In this document: positions 1-11,711 of the stretch, piece by piece | How positions within the stretch are numbered: position 1 is the first letter of the stretch | Layout of the letters: the number at the start of each line of letters is the position of its first letter | From: Aedes albopictus | Taxonomy: Eukaryota; Arthropoda; Insecta; Diptera; Culicidae | Assembly (NCBI RefSeq): GCF_035046485.1 | Contig: NC_085138.1 | Location: 294,172,256 to 294,236,255, forward strand | DNA: 64,000 bases | Reading direction: 5' to 3' | Translations under genes and position numbers: made by a program | The notes under the pieces: generated by a model | What the model was told of the DNA's origin: nothing | The model's input: the letters and a program-made list of their open reading frames with translations, nothing else | Database searches by the model: none

Positions 1-82
1 CTTCGCGTTTTTGAACTCAGGACATGATTCTACACCAAAAATGATCATCAGCTTACCGAGTTTAAAAATGCTGTAAACTGGT
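1..82 (+). repeat. Terminal segment of a dispersed repeat (copy 1 of 3)
   Basis: TTCGCGTTTTTGAACTCAGGACATGATTCTACACC ... GCTTACCGAGTT. The same segment recurs at 36503-36580 (same strand) and 50460-50520 (opposite strand), in each case beside a TTCGACTTTCCATACAAGG or GAGAAAGGC block. Confidence 0.65.
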
Positions 83-83
83 A

Positions 84-770
84 TTATCTAAAAATCTGTG
101 TAATCCTTGAGAATTTTGTAAAAAAATCTGGATATATTTCTGAGCAAATTATTAGTCGAATTTGTAATAAAAACCATGGTAGATCTTCTAAAATAATCCC
201 TTCAAAAATTGTAAAGAAATCCTTAGGGCAGTCATCTCTGCAGAAAATTCCCGAATATATCTCACAATTTAAAAAGAGTCCTTGGAGGAATTTACAAAGA
301 AATCCCAGGAAGATTTCCTGACAAAAATTCAGATTCTCAAAAAATATCCCTGGAACAATTTTCAAAGCAAACCTCGGAGAAGGTTTTGAAATATATCCTT
401 GGGAGATCGTTTGAAAGAACGCTTTTAGAGGAATTTCCGAAGGATTTATGAAAAAAATCTAGAAAAGCCCTGAAAAAATGGGGTAAATCTCTAAAATATT
501 TTCTAAATAAATCCCTGGAGCAATTTCTGTAGAAACTCATACACAACTTTCTTACACAACTCTTTGTGACACTTCTGGAAAAATTCGAGGTTGCTGTCAA
601 GTGCTTACGACTCTCAAGAAGGAACCCCTTGAGAAATTTCAGAAAATATCCCAGGAAGAATTTCTAAAGCAATTCGTAAAAGAGATTTTTTTAAGCAATT
701 CGTATAGGAATTCCAGGGTAAATTCTCGTAGACATTTTTAAACCAATCCCTGAATGAAAACCTTATTTTT
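84..770. repeat. GGAATTCCTCCAGAA-type degenerate periodic repeat, block 1
   Basis: A continuous run of variants of GAAATCCCTGGAGGAATTTCT with a period near 11-12 and 33 bases. The two minus-strand frames here are only translations of this pattern. Confidence 0.75.
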
Positions 771-1884
771 TTACATTTGTTTTGACATTTATACCAATAA
801 AGTTATTGTGTATGCCCAATAAAAAACTTGCTTTGATTTTAAGTAAAATTCAATTTTATCCACATTTTAAAAATTGAAATGTCCACTAAATCGAGGTATA
901 CTTGTCGTTCGAATACTAATTGTTTCTTGTGTTATATGAGAAATTACAGCATCATTCTTCGCTTCATACCAGAGAACGCTCGACAGTTATTCAAATTTAA
1001 TGTCAGCCTAATCTAACATACTTCCCGCGATATCGAAACAGCAAAGCCCATCCTTCATCGCTTGCCAATTTATATCACCGAGTCTAGTCTTCCTCTGATC
1101 CTCTAGCTAGAGGTCTAGGTACATATAATGGAAACAACCAACAAAGTGGTGAGAAGTTATATTTATCCTAGCTTTTCTATACGAGCCGAGCCGCCTTCAC
1201 GACCAACAAAGTCTCGGTCGCGAAACTGAGCAAACGAGCGAGAACGCTAATGAGGTTTAATATTTTATTGCATTATTTATCTAGATTGATCCTTCTGTTA
1301 GTCGTCCGTAGTTGTACGTTCGACTCATGTTGTGTTCCATCCCAGCAGCATAGATTGTTTTCTTAGCGTCTAACCGTGGTATATGGGGGCATAGCGCTCT
1401 ATTCTTAACTGTGTGGATTGAGTCTCCATCACCAAGTGCTGAACATAGGGTAAGAATGAATAAACCATGGCGACGAAACTTGAGCACCTAAGTGTCTTTA
1501 GCAAAACCATGGTACAAATTCACAAGGGGAAGCAGGCTCAGAATTATTAGGGAATATCAAATGATTAGATGATATATTGGTTCATGTAGTTTATAAAGAG
1601 CTCATTTCCAAATTGCTTTGCATTAGAATTTCAATGTTGTGGAACATGCATTGGAAATTTGGAGTATAGTTGAGGTTTTTATTTTTGGTAACAGTATCTT
1701 ATATGTAATAACAGAATATGAAATGCGTTGTATAACTCATTTTGGTATTATAATAGCCATATTTTCCCAACTGGTTCATTATGCAACTGAAATGAGTTGC
1801 ATAATGAAAAATAGTTTCATAATGAATGAATTATGCAACTCAAATGAGTTGTATAATGAAAAAAAAAATCATTGCATAAAATTT
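770..1884. other. Stretch with no recognised gene
   Basis: Mixed composition. At 1785-1860 there are short repeats of ATGAGTTGCATAATGAA. The ORF 1639-1962 is AT-rich and overlaps a palindromic repeat. Nothing else can be supported. Confidence 0.5.
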
Positions 1885-2012
1885 TGTATGAAACGCTTTG
1901 CAAAACTCGATTTTTTCAGCACTCTTTCGTATTTATCCAACTCGGCAGGCCTCGTCGGATAAATGTAAGAGTCGTGCTGAAAAAATCAGCTTTTTGCAAC
2001 TCGTCACACAAA
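1885..2012. mobile_element. Palindromic short repeat, copy B
   Basis: AAAACTCGATTTTTTCAGCACTC and GAGTCGTGCTGAAAAAATCAGC arms around TATCCAACTCGGCAGGCCTCGTCGGATA. It is in the same family as 37741-37870. Confidence 0.6.
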
Positions 2013-2781
2013 TATTTTTTAATTTTCAATGAAAAGAAAACACCCTATGCTTAAATTTTGTCTGGAATCCCTGATTTTCGCAGCTAACACAATAGAACCG
2101 TCTGGACGGAAATTAAATTTAACTCTCATCATTAATTCAAACATGCGAAAGTTCTCTCATCACACCCCAGTGAGCGAGTCCGATGGAATCCGGCTCCTGT
2201 AACATCTTCACTACAGATGATGCCGGCAACGACAACATCGCGACCGACCCGACCTCGCTTTTGCGAAATAGAAGGGATTTTTACACATTTACTTTTTGAC
2301 CCGTTTTACAGCCAACCAAGTAAATATGGTCGATCTTCGGTCTTAGCTGAATAGTCTGGTCTTCTCGTGACCGACCACACCGCGAGCTTTCGAGGAAGAA
2401 TTTTCTGTTTCCCCGGCCTCGCCTTCCGGAACGAGTGTTTCGCGGTCAATTGATTTAAGATTGACTTTGGGGAGGGATTCATGCTGTTTATAGCCTCTGC
2501 CTGCACAGCTCCTCAGGTCCGCTTGCGAGTCATGAAAAGCTATTAAATGCAACCACAATTCGGGGTTTTGATGGGAAAATCTCTTTCTGACCTTTTGTTG
2601 GCTAGTAACTGCGTTAGGTTGGAAGATTTGACCGGCTTACTGATATTGGCCCTTTCGTACTAGACTGTTTCAGAAATTCATCATGTTTATTGAATAGAAA
2701 GTTTTTTTGAGAAATTATATCTTGGTTGGTGCTTTCTGGCTAAAGTCCGGATATTACTCAAAATGTTTGAAAATGAATCTA
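2013..2781. other. GC-richer unassigned stretch
   Basis: From 2160 to 2660 the sequence is markedly less AT-rich than its surroundings, with two short overlapping minus-strand frames (2558-2306). I see no known motif. Confidence 0.4.
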
Positions 2782-3693
2782 CAGCGTGACCCATAAAAAA
2801 ATGCGACATTCCATTTTTTGCGGTATTTGTTGATTTTTAATGAAATAATCCTAATGAATTAAACTTTTTTGGATTAGGATACAATAAGGAGGTCATTGTC
2901 ATATAGGATCTCTAAATATTTTGTCAAAATATTCATTGATTACGTGTATGGGATACCTTATAATTGTTAACAATTTCTAAATAAAATAAAGCTTTCCTTC
3001 AATTTTCAGAGCAAAATGATCTAAGATAGAAACTTTTAAACACATGGAAACCATGGAGAAATATGTACTCTTTAATACGCCCATGTTTGAAAAATATTTT
3101 AAAAATAATTTCAAATGTTTAGGAAACAAAAACTAAAAAAAGGGCTACATATTAAAAACCGTGTTTAACATAAATTAATAAAAAACTTAACACTGTTTGA
3201 ACATTTTTTAAAACAATCAAACAAATCGATGAAGGCATATAAACCTACCTTTATGATAGGTACAAATACTAAGTGCTTAAAAACAATTTCATGCTTAAAA
3301 CATAATATTTTCTAAAAATTATCATTTGTCAAATAATTCAATTTTCAGAAAATGTCTCTTAATTTATAAGTTACGACGAACCAACGAACTCCTGAAGACC
3401 TTATCCAGCCATGAAAGTACTATTTTGAAAACAAAATGTGATTGAATGTGATTGAAAGCAATTGAAGGAAAATTATATCCTTAAAAACAGCCTCTGGCGC
3501 GTGGACCATTACGACATCCATATGTTCAACGTTATATTTCCAAAGGTATGTGCATCAAATCAGTCTACGTTACTTTGCCATTATCAGATTAGTGGCTCTA
3601 CTATACTATCCAATAGATACATGCAAGGTTAATCAGTTCAAAGTAGGGGAACGATGACTTTTAAAACTGTCGCATTTTTTATGGGTTATACTG
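2782..3693. mobile_element. TA-flanked MITE (912 bp)
   Basis: TA-CAGCGTGACCCATAAAAAAATGCGACA at the left and TGTCGCATTTTTTATGGGTTATACTG-TA at the right form terminal inverted repeats. The interior is AT-rich and non-coding. Confidence 0.72.
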
Positions 3694-3884
3694 TACGTAG
3701 TGATCAGAGTCGAATGCCGCATTGCGGCAAAGTCTCATAAAAAAAAACCTACGTAGTTTATGGACAACACCAAATGTGCATTAAAAGCATGAAATAAAAA
3801 ATGTTCAGTGCATATTCATTCTTATTATTAATGGGCACATTCGGTCCATCCCAGGTACACTAATGGTTCCGTTCATACCTAACA

Positions 3885-4684
3885 GGGAGAGACAAAATGA
3901 TCGGAGCAGGCCAAATTTGCATTTTCTTAAAAATGTTCAACTAGCTGTAACTTTTCGAAAAAGCACCAAACATTCTCAAATTTTCACTGAAAGTTAACCA
4001 ACTACGTGTGTATCAGTGGTCAAAATTTGAAAAATATCAGGCTATTATAAAATTTTTAGAAAAAGGTATTATTTTCGATAGCAACCTTAGAGCTGTCATA
4101 TCTCCGGTGTCAATGAACCGAATGCGATGCAATTTGGAATATTAATTACTTAGATAATGAGCTTTAAAAACATTTGACTCAACTTAAAATTACTAACAAG
4201 AGAAAAATTTATTGCGATTTCATTTATTTTATGATTTTTTAGTTAAGTCAATAAGAGGAAATTTATATGAGCTATAATTAGCATCTTGAATTTTGAAACG
4301 ATGTTGAAGTTTTGAATAATTTGATGATTTATTAGAAAAACATCTAATCGTTATAATTTTCTTCCGTGGTAAGAATTTTAAGTTAAGTCGAACGTTTTTC
4401 GAAGCTCATTATATAAGTCATGAATAGTCAAAATTTCATTGCATTCGGTCTATTGAATTCGGAAATATAGCAGCTCAAAGTTAGCTATCGACTAATTATA
4501 CCTTTTTCTAGACTTTTCTTTATATTTTTGTGCAGAATAGCCCAAACTTTGACCACCGATACACAAGTAGTTGATCAACTTACAGTGAATTTTTGAGAAT
4601 ATTTGATGCACTGAAAAGTTACAGCTAGTTGAACATTTTTTGGAAAATGCAAATTTTGCCTGTCCCGATCATTTTGTCTATCCG
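3885..4684. mobile_element. Palindromic MITE, family with ACAAAATGATCGG ends, copy 1
   Basis: GGGAGAGACAAAATGATCGG near 3885 mirrors CCGATCATTTTGTCTATCC near 4683. Long arms share CAACTAGCTGTAACTTTTCG, TGGTCAAAATTTG and AAAAAGGTATTATT. Another copy is at 18347-18970. Confidence 0.7.
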
Positions 4685-5289
4685 AAAAAACATGATTTTT
4701 CATATACCTGTAGGTGAATTCTGGTACCCTTTTTCTTCGAAGAGAAGACAATTTTCTTGCTGGTGAGAAATGGCAGAAAATTTCTTCTCTTCGAAGAAAC
4801 TTTGCGCTGGAATTCGGCCGCCACTGGTTAGATTATTAAAATAAACAGTTTATAAAATAAAAAATCCCAAAGGATTTTCATCATAACTTCTCCCGGTATA
4901 CAGAATTTCCACCAGTGGTGTCATCGAGGTTACTTCACATTGCTCAATGAATAACAAGCTCTTGAGAACAGAACAAAAATGTTTTTCTCCGAGTATGCGC
5001 GCCATTGCAAATATAAGAAAAATGACCTGTGTATTTTTTTTTTTTTCATTTTTTGCGATTGCATACATGAAAGAAAGCAGTTCTACTGAATATTAAAAAA
5101 AAAACCGGCCTACGTGAAAATCGTCCGAAATTTCATCAGAAAATACTTGCAGACTTTGTAGGAAATTATGCCAGGAATATCTTTGGAGATTTGTCTGAGA
5201 ATTCCTTCAGCAATTTTTCCAAGAACTTCTTAAGAAAATTTATAGTTGGCTTCAGAACTGTCTCCTAAGTTTTCTAGAAATTAGGATCT

Positions 5290-5620
5290 AGGACCATTTG
5301 GGCAAAGGCACCTATTTTGGCCACTTGGTGATATAAAGGTGCCATTAAACTGTTTGTCATCATGACAAATATTTGTCGTGAAGTCCGACATTTATCCAAG
5401 GTTGCTATGATTCACGTAGTGTTGATCATTTGTTGGTCTTGGTTGACCAAATATTTTACTAATGGGCTAACGGGACCTCAGTCAAACCAAATGACAAGAT
5501 TTTTTGTACAGATACTGTGCGTATCTAACCGTATACCAAACATCTAGTCAATTGGTTCACAATAGACTGAGTTATATCAGCATGTGCCTTAAATAGGGCC
5601 CCTGCCCAAATGGACCCTGA
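5290..5620. mobile_element. MITE with TTTGGGCA inverted ends
   Basis: GGACCATTTGGGCAAAGGCACC near 5290 mirrors GGGCCCCTGCCCAAATGGACCC near 5600-5617. Exact ends and target duplication are unclear. Confidence 0.5.
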
Positions 5621-5718
5621 CCCTACTCCCTGAATGAATTTAAGAACTCTGGATTTCTCTAGATTTTTATTCTGTAATTTCCTCCAGAATTTCCCCTAGA
5701 AAAACTTTCATGAGTTTA

Positions 5719-5909
5719 CAGTCAGTTTTTTAAAGCGCGGGATACGTATCGCGTAAAAAAAACTCAGTTCAAATTTCAAAAAAACGCGTAAAAAAATCTC
5801 ACCATTTCTCGACGAATCATGCAAAAATAAGACGATGAAATTTTTTTTTTAATGGAGTTTTCATTTACGCGGCCGCGTAAATCAAAACCGCGTAAAAAAG
5901 ACCTGACTG
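5719..5909. mobile_element. Small MITE rich in CGCGTAAA
   Basis: CAGTCAGTTTTTTAAAGCGCGG at the left mirrors CGCGTAAAAAAGACCTGACTG at the right, with an internal GCGGCCGCG palindrome. It sits within the GGAATTCC periodic repeat. Confidence 0.6.
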
Positions 5910-6264
5910 AACTCAGAAATTCCTCCATAGATTCTTTCAGAAATCCGTACGAAAATTCTTTCAAGAAATTATCTATCAACTCCTACGGAAATGCTCTCAG
6001 CGATTCCTTCAGGCTTTGAAAGTTAACAACTGAATTAAAATAAATTTAGCTTCAGGAAATCAAAAGCTCAGAATAGCTCCAGAAATTCCTCCAAGGATTT
6101 GTCTTAGAAAATCTTCCACCGACTTCTTCAGAAATAATTCCAAAGTTCCTGTCGGAAATTCTTTCTGGGATTTCTTTAGAAATTTTCCTGTAGATTTCTT
6201 CAAATATTTTGTATAAGATTCCTCCATATTTTTTTCCAAGGGGTTTTTCATGAAATTTTTTATG
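5885..6264. repeat. GGAATTCC-type periodic repeat, block 2 left part
   Basis: The same pattern (AGAAATTCCTCCAAGGATTTG) up to the insertion site of the retroelement. The last 24 bases are the left target duplication. Confidence 0.7.
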
Positions 6265-6639
6265 CTTAGCTTAGCTTAGCTTAGCTTAGACTGACTGCAC
6301 ATATCTATGGTTGCTACTCCGTGATTGACTCGAACCAATGACAGTTGCACAATGAATCAACTGAATAATTGACTGGGAGTGGTCAACATTCTCACTGTGC
6401 ACGCTTCAGAGGCTCTCTTTAACAGTACAATAACGGCGCCGGCCACGTCCTTGCAGTCAGGTTGGAAGAGTGAAGGAATGTTAATAGCTACCTTTGTTAT
6501 GTGAAAGTTGGCGTTTACCGCACGTCTCCACCAAAAGCTGCAGGAAGGAGTGATTGTTAGTAGGGCAGGTATCGTTGGGTCAGGATTCACTTCGATAAGT
6601 AATATGACCTTTTGGAGTTGCAGTATGCCGTGCAAACTG

Positions 6640-6995
6640 CAGTGATGTTGTTCGCTTCACGCGGAAAGCAAACAACCAACCACCCTCGTCAGGTGATTGC
6701 TCAATATTGACTACAAATGAAGCAACAAAGTGCTATTGTTCGCATCACGCGGAAAGCAAACAATCGACCACCCACGTCAGGTGATCGTTTAATATTTACT
6801 ATTAAAGACGCGACAACACATACAAACTTAAGCGCTATTGCTCACTCCGCGCGGCAAGTAAACAATCAGCCACCCGCGTCAGGTGGACACTCAAGATTTA
6901 CAACAAACAAACATGCAATCTGATGCGCTATTGCTCGCTTCACGCGGAAAGCAAACAATTGACCACCCACGTAAGGTGATCGCTCAATATTTATT
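6640..6995 (+). repeat. Four diverged copies of a ~65-bp repeat spaced 86-100 bp
   Basis: Each copy carries TTCACGCGGAAAGCAAACAA, GACCACCC, CGTCAGGTGAT and CTCAATATTTA (copies near 6650, 6735, 6835 and 6930). It lies inside the retroelement with the 24-bp duplication. Confidence 0.7.
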
Positions 6996-7299
6996 CATAA
7001 AAATACTTGCAACAAATATACATGGACAGATACATAGAAAAATAGTATGTCGTTAAACGCACAAAAGAAATGAAATGCAATAAAAAGAAGAGATAGTTTG
7101 TAAAATGCCATCTCGAACAGTGACAAAATGGAACAAAAATCCAAGTCGACACTCATGGTGACGAACTATACAAAGTCAATGAAAAAATATTTGAAAAGAG
7201 GATAATATAAATATATGGTATAAAATTGTATTAATATAATAATTGATGTAGAATCCATAGAAAGAGAATAACAAGGAACAAACTCACCGGATAATCGCC

Positions 7300-7693
7300 T
7301 GCCATCAATCGAACCAAAAATGCGAAACGAAAAAAAAACTAAATCGGAGCACCGAAGGCAACGCGCGCGCGAATCCGGCCTCCAGTTGCCGAGCCGTCGC
7401 TACACACACTGACTGAAGCCGGGTCTTCTTCCTCTGCCATCAATCGGATCAAGAAGCGCAAAAAGCAAATGGAAAAAAACTAAATCGGGGTACCGAAGGC
7501 AACGCGCGCGCAAATCTGGCCTCCAGCTGCCGAGCCGTCACTACACACACTGACTGAAGCCGGGTCTTCTTCCTCTGCCATCAATCGGATCAAAAAGCGC
7601 AAAAAGTAAATGGAAAAAAACTAAATCGGAGCACCGAAGGCAACGCGCGCGCAAATCTGGCCTCCAGCTGCCGAGCCGTCACTACACACACTC
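7300..7693 (+). repeat. 141-bp tandem repeat, about 2.7 copies
   Basis: The landmark CAACGCGCGCGC recurs at 7359, 7500 and 7641, so the period is 141 bp. Units include CGAGCCGTC-CTACACACACTGACTGAAGC. Located at the 5' end of the minus-strand retroelement, they could be promoter monomers. Confidence 0.75.
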
Positions 7694-7718
7694 AGGGTTT
7701 TTCATGAAATTTTTTATG

Positions 7719-9000
7719 GATGCTATACAAAATTGTTCCATGGAAGTCTTCAGAAAGTACTCCAGGAATTCAGTCATAAAATCTTTGTACCAAGGTTTCT
7801 TTCAGAAATACTTCTAAGGGTTTTTAAAGATTTTTTTGCAGATATTAGCTCAAGGAATCCTTTATAAATTTCTCCAAGAATTCTTTTGGGCTGATTTTCA
7901 CGCGTTCCTTCTGAAACGCGTGAAAATACGTGAATTTTTTTTCTAAGAGCTCTCAAAGAAGCTCCTTCAATATTTTCTACAGATATGCCTGCAGAAAACT
8001 TCAAGAAATCATGCTGAGATTTGTTCAGGAATTGCTCAGGATTCCAATGAAGGTTTTCGTAAGAGTGAGTCCAAGAATATCTTTTGGGTTTCATTTACAA
8101 AATCTTGTAGGAATTCCTCCAGAGATTCCTACTGGAGTTCATTTAGAGATTCCTTCAGGTTTCCTCTAGATATTCTTCCAAATTTTCCCTCAGATTTTTT
8201 CCGGCATTTTCTTTAAGGGTAACTTTAAGGATTTTCTCCTCAGACTTCTTAAGGAATTTATTCAGAAGTAATTCCCTAGAGCTTTTTTTAGGAATATCTC
8301 AAGAATTTTCACAAAGGATCTTTATAGAAGCTTCTCTAGACGTTTCTCCATGTACATGAATTGCTTCAGAAATACGTTCGCAGATGACTCCCGGTACGCT
8401 TTCGGAATTGTATCAAAGGGTTTCTCTAGGTATTTTTTCAAAATTCATCAATAAACTTTCCTGGGAACTCCACCAAGGTTTTCCCAAATAGTTTCTCCAG
8501 GTGTGTCTCCAGTAAATTGTACAGAAGTTCCTCTAGCGATTTCTTCAAGAACTTCCTTTAGTTTTCTCTAAAGATATGTTCAAGAGTATGTACTTCTTGA
8601 ACATTCCTCAAAAATTCTACTGAAGATTTCATCAGAAACTCTTTCAGAGATTGTTTCAGACATACCAGCACAGATTCTTTTTGAAACTCCTTCAGGAGTT
8701 CCTTCAAAAATATATTAAGAGACTTTTTCAGAGTTTCAGGGATTTCCTCAGGAGTTTGATCAAATAATTTCTTCAAGTTATTCCATAGATTTTCTCAGAA
8801 ATTCATCTAAAAATTTCTTTGAAAATCTTACAGAGATAACTTTGGAAATTCTTCCAAAAATTCCTTCAAGAATCCCATGAGAAATTACTTCGGGGATTCC
8901 TGCAGAAATCTCTCCAATGATTGTTTTTAGAAATTGATACTATGATGCCGTCGGAAATATTTTCAGGGTTTCCTTTAAAAATTCCTCTAGGAGTTATTTC
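7719..9000. repeat. GGAATTCC-type periodic repeat, block 2
   Basis: Over 1.2 kb of TTCCTCCAGAGATTCCTTCAGG variants. It was contiguous with 5885-6264 before the retroelement with the 24-bp duplication inserted. Confidence 0.75.
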
Positions 9001-9337
9001 AGATTTTCATCCAGTTTTTTTAGGATTAGGAATTGCAGAAAAAACGAAATCTTCAAATAAAAAATGCCGGTATGATTTTATGGGGAAATCCCTTAAAAAC
9101 TCTCTATGGGAGAATGGGAGGTCGCCTAACGTTTTCATCGATATATCATTGTTGCGGTCAATACACACCTATTTTTTTAATGTTTTGAAAAGCTTAGACT
9201 CTCAGGTTTCTAATGGTGAGTTGAGATTTGAAATCGGTGGTTGCGAACACAGCGAAAATCGCGATTTAATGATAAAATTCAAAATGGCGACCGAATCCAA
9301 GATGGCTGACAAGAATTTTTCAACTTCAAATGGATTG

Positions 9338-9504
9338 CCCAAGTAACACACATGTTATATAAAAGTTACGACAGCGCAAGTTTTGGTTGTATAGAAGTTT
9401 ATTTTACGTTATTTCAACACAATGTTAGAATTACGTAAAATAAACTTCTATACAACCAAAACTTGCGCTGTCGTAACTCTATTATAACATGTGTGTTGCT
9501 TGGG
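9338..9504. mobile_element. Hairpin MITE with ~72-bp arms
   Basis: Arms 9338-9409 and 9433-9504 are nearly perfectly complementary (CCCAAGTAACACACATG ... CATGTGTGTTGCTTGGG), separated by a 23-base loop. A transcript would form a long near-perfect stem. Confidence 0.75.
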
Positions 9505-9739
9505 TGTCTATACTTTCCCTTCATAGAAAAGTAAAGTTTTGTATATGTTACGACATTAAAATTTGAAATATTACGCGATAAATTAGGTGCAATTTGATGA
9601 AAAATCGTCATTTTTGTCACCTTGTCAGCCCCTTGCCAAGCGATGGTTCCATCAATTTAACCTAACCAAAGTGGTTTTCATCCTTTTTTATCATATTCTA
9701 GCGAATAAATAAGAAAAATTTGAAATCCCAGACTTTATG

Positions 9740-10025
9740 TAAATGGTGGCCTGGTTTCAGAAAGAATTATTCCCTGAAGAATACCAGGAAAAACTGCAGC
9801 AATTTCTGCAAAAAATTCTAAGAGGATCATTGGAAAAATACCTAAAGCAGCACCGGAAATTTTTTGAAAGAATTTCTGAAGAAAGGTCTGAATAAATCTT
9901 AAGCATTTCCTGGAGGAACTTTTGGAGAAACCCCAGAAGCATCTCCCAAAAATTTTCTAGGAAAATTTCAAAATAAATGCCATAGATAATCCCTGAATAT
10001 ATGGAGAAACCAGTGAAACTTTTAT
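9740..10025. repeat. GGAATTCC-type periodic repeat, block 3
   Basis: Variants of GAAGAATACCAGGAAAAACTGC; interrupted by the third-family SINE at 10026-10250 and resumed at 10255-10430 and 10570-10790. Confidence 0.65.
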
Positions 10026-10250
10026 AAAAGACACTACACCGTCTTCAGCCAGAGGCTGCACAGACTGAACATTACATACACGAGACAACGGACAACACAC
10101 GTAACACCCAGTGGCCCAATGGCGAATTTTCCGTTTGACGAAAAGTTTTCCCCGACTGGAGCGGGAATCGAACCCGCACTCCGAGGCTTATGAAACGCCT
10201 AGACGACTGACGCCGCTAACCGCACGGCCACGAAGCCCATCACGGAAAAA
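10026..10250 (-). mobile_element. tRNA-derived SINE, third family
   Basis: On the minus strand GGGCTTCGTGGCCGTGCGGTTAG (A box) ... GTGCGGGTTCGATTCCCGC (B box) is a serine/leucine-type tRNA-like head, followed by GGGGAAAACTTTTCG and a body reaching GAAGACGGTGTAGTG. The same body is seen in plus orientation at 17737-17810. Confidence 0.72.
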
Positions 10251-10254
10251 AATA

Positions 10255-10790
10255 TGTAATTCTAAAGAAAACCTCCAGAGCAAATTTGAAAAAAAAATCT
10301 CCCAATCTCTGTGGAAAGAATTCTCTTGCAATTCCTGCTTTCTGGAGCCTCTGGAAAAAATCCCAGGAGAATTTCTGGAGAAACTTTTACAAGAATTCAA
10401 GAGAAATCTCAAAGAAACCCTGCACTTCGTTAGCAATACCTTGATGACTCAAAGGATAGAGGAATTATACAGGCAGGGTTACAGAATTTAATTGATTTGT
10501 AATTAAACGATTATAAATATACGGCTTCGTTATGCCTAGCGCGCATGGGCCTATCAAATAAAGAAAAAAAAATCTCAAAGAAAACCTACTGGAGGAAACT
10601 CTGATAATATCCCTAGGGAAATTCCTCCGGAAATGTTGAAGAAGTATATGAAGGAATACGAAACAATCTCTGAATGAATCCCAGAAAGAAATTCTGAAGG
10701 AAACTCTTTAAAGAAAACCCAATGAAAATTTCTTGAGGAATCTTGAAAGAATCTTTGAATGATACCCTGGGAAATTTTCAAAGAAATAAA
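10255..10790. repeat. GGAATTCC-type periodic repeat, block 4
   Basis: Continues block 3 beyond the SINE. A stretch at 10490-10570 (ATACGGCTTCGTTATGCCTAGCGCGCATGG then A-run) looks like a retroposon 3' end, not the periodic repeat. Confidence 0.6.
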
Positions 10791-11021
10791 TGGACATTCT
10801 AATGTATTCTAACGGTAGGCATATACCAGCCATTATTTTGTTTTTTTCTGAGACATTTCAAATAATTCAGTTTTATTACTTTCCATGGATGGACCACATT
10901 CCAAATTTTTTGCCCATTCTTCTTTACCATGAATTTGTGTAGATTATAATAACAGATGTGTTTAAACTGCCCAGGTATGCAAAAATACAACCCGTACCCT
11001 ATAATATTATAATCACGCAGA

Positions 11022-11390
11022 ATGTTTTATAATTCTGCTTATATGTACACAATTTTGGTTATTTTTACTATTGACTCTTATTATGAAGAAATTCAGCCCG
11101 AGGCTGGTTCGTCCTCAGATGCTTTGATTACCATTGTATTGGGCCAGCCTGATATTTTTATTCCGGATAAACGCAAAAGGCAAAATCTCTATAAAGCGCA
11201 GGCTTTAGCTCGTCTGGTCAAATTCCAAGCTTACTTCACTCAAGTTTTGCCATCCTCGGAAGCAGAAAATTATACATTTCTTCCGCAAAAAGAAATGACT
11301 ACCGCTGAGATGTGCCCCGGTTACGAGTTTATTCACCTGAAGTTAATGAAGTGTAAAAGCGCATATATACCACCACCAACCATGTGTTGA
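11022..11390 (+). other. Unrecognised ORF, possible exon or gene remnant
   Basis: An open frame of 122 codons whose central part (EEIQPEAGSSSDALITIVLG ... PDKRKRQNLYKAQ) has balanced composition unlike the surrounding AT-rich repeats. No signal peptide or known domain is evident and no neighbour explains it. It could be an exon of an unidentified gene, a fragment of a mobile element or chance. I cannot assign a function. Confidence 0.2.
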
Positions 11391-11711
11391 ACCTCATAAA
11401 TAGAATAAAGGACGAGGGTACCATCATTACCCGCTGCAGCCAGCGCCTCATTCGTTCGTGATGTTCTTCTCCGGCACCCACTCAACCGGATGCTTCAGAG
11501 TAATCTAGTCTTGTTTTTCCCACAAGCCTTGTGCCGGCGTTGAAAGAGTAGTCGTCGGTTTTCATCCCTATTCATGCTGGGGGTTGAAGTATGCATGCTT
11601 CAATGGAGCAGGTCTGCTACTGTTTTTGCCCTGCTTCCCTCTCTGGAAGTGCATAAATCCCCAAAAGTATAGCAATGCTCATTAAAAACATGCATAGTCA
11701 AACGGCTGTGT

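Larger units (their letters stand above)
6265..7694 (-). mobile_element. Non-autonomous retroelement with 24-bp target duplication
   Basis: Flanked by a perfect 24-bp direct duplication (6241-6264 and 7695-7718; it starts GGGTTTTTCATGAAATTT). The left end begins with four CTTAG pentamers, i.e. a 3' (CTAAG)n tail for a minus-strand element. The right (5') end consists of 141-bp tandem units. The inside contains a further repeat family at 6640-6990 and no coding domain. A simple-sequence 3' tail, long target duplication and absent inverted ends indicate target-primed insertion. The element family is not recognised. Confidence 0.7.

Noticed and set aside
10111..10491. 126-residue ORF
   Set aside because: Runs through a reverse SINE head and then the periodic repeat.
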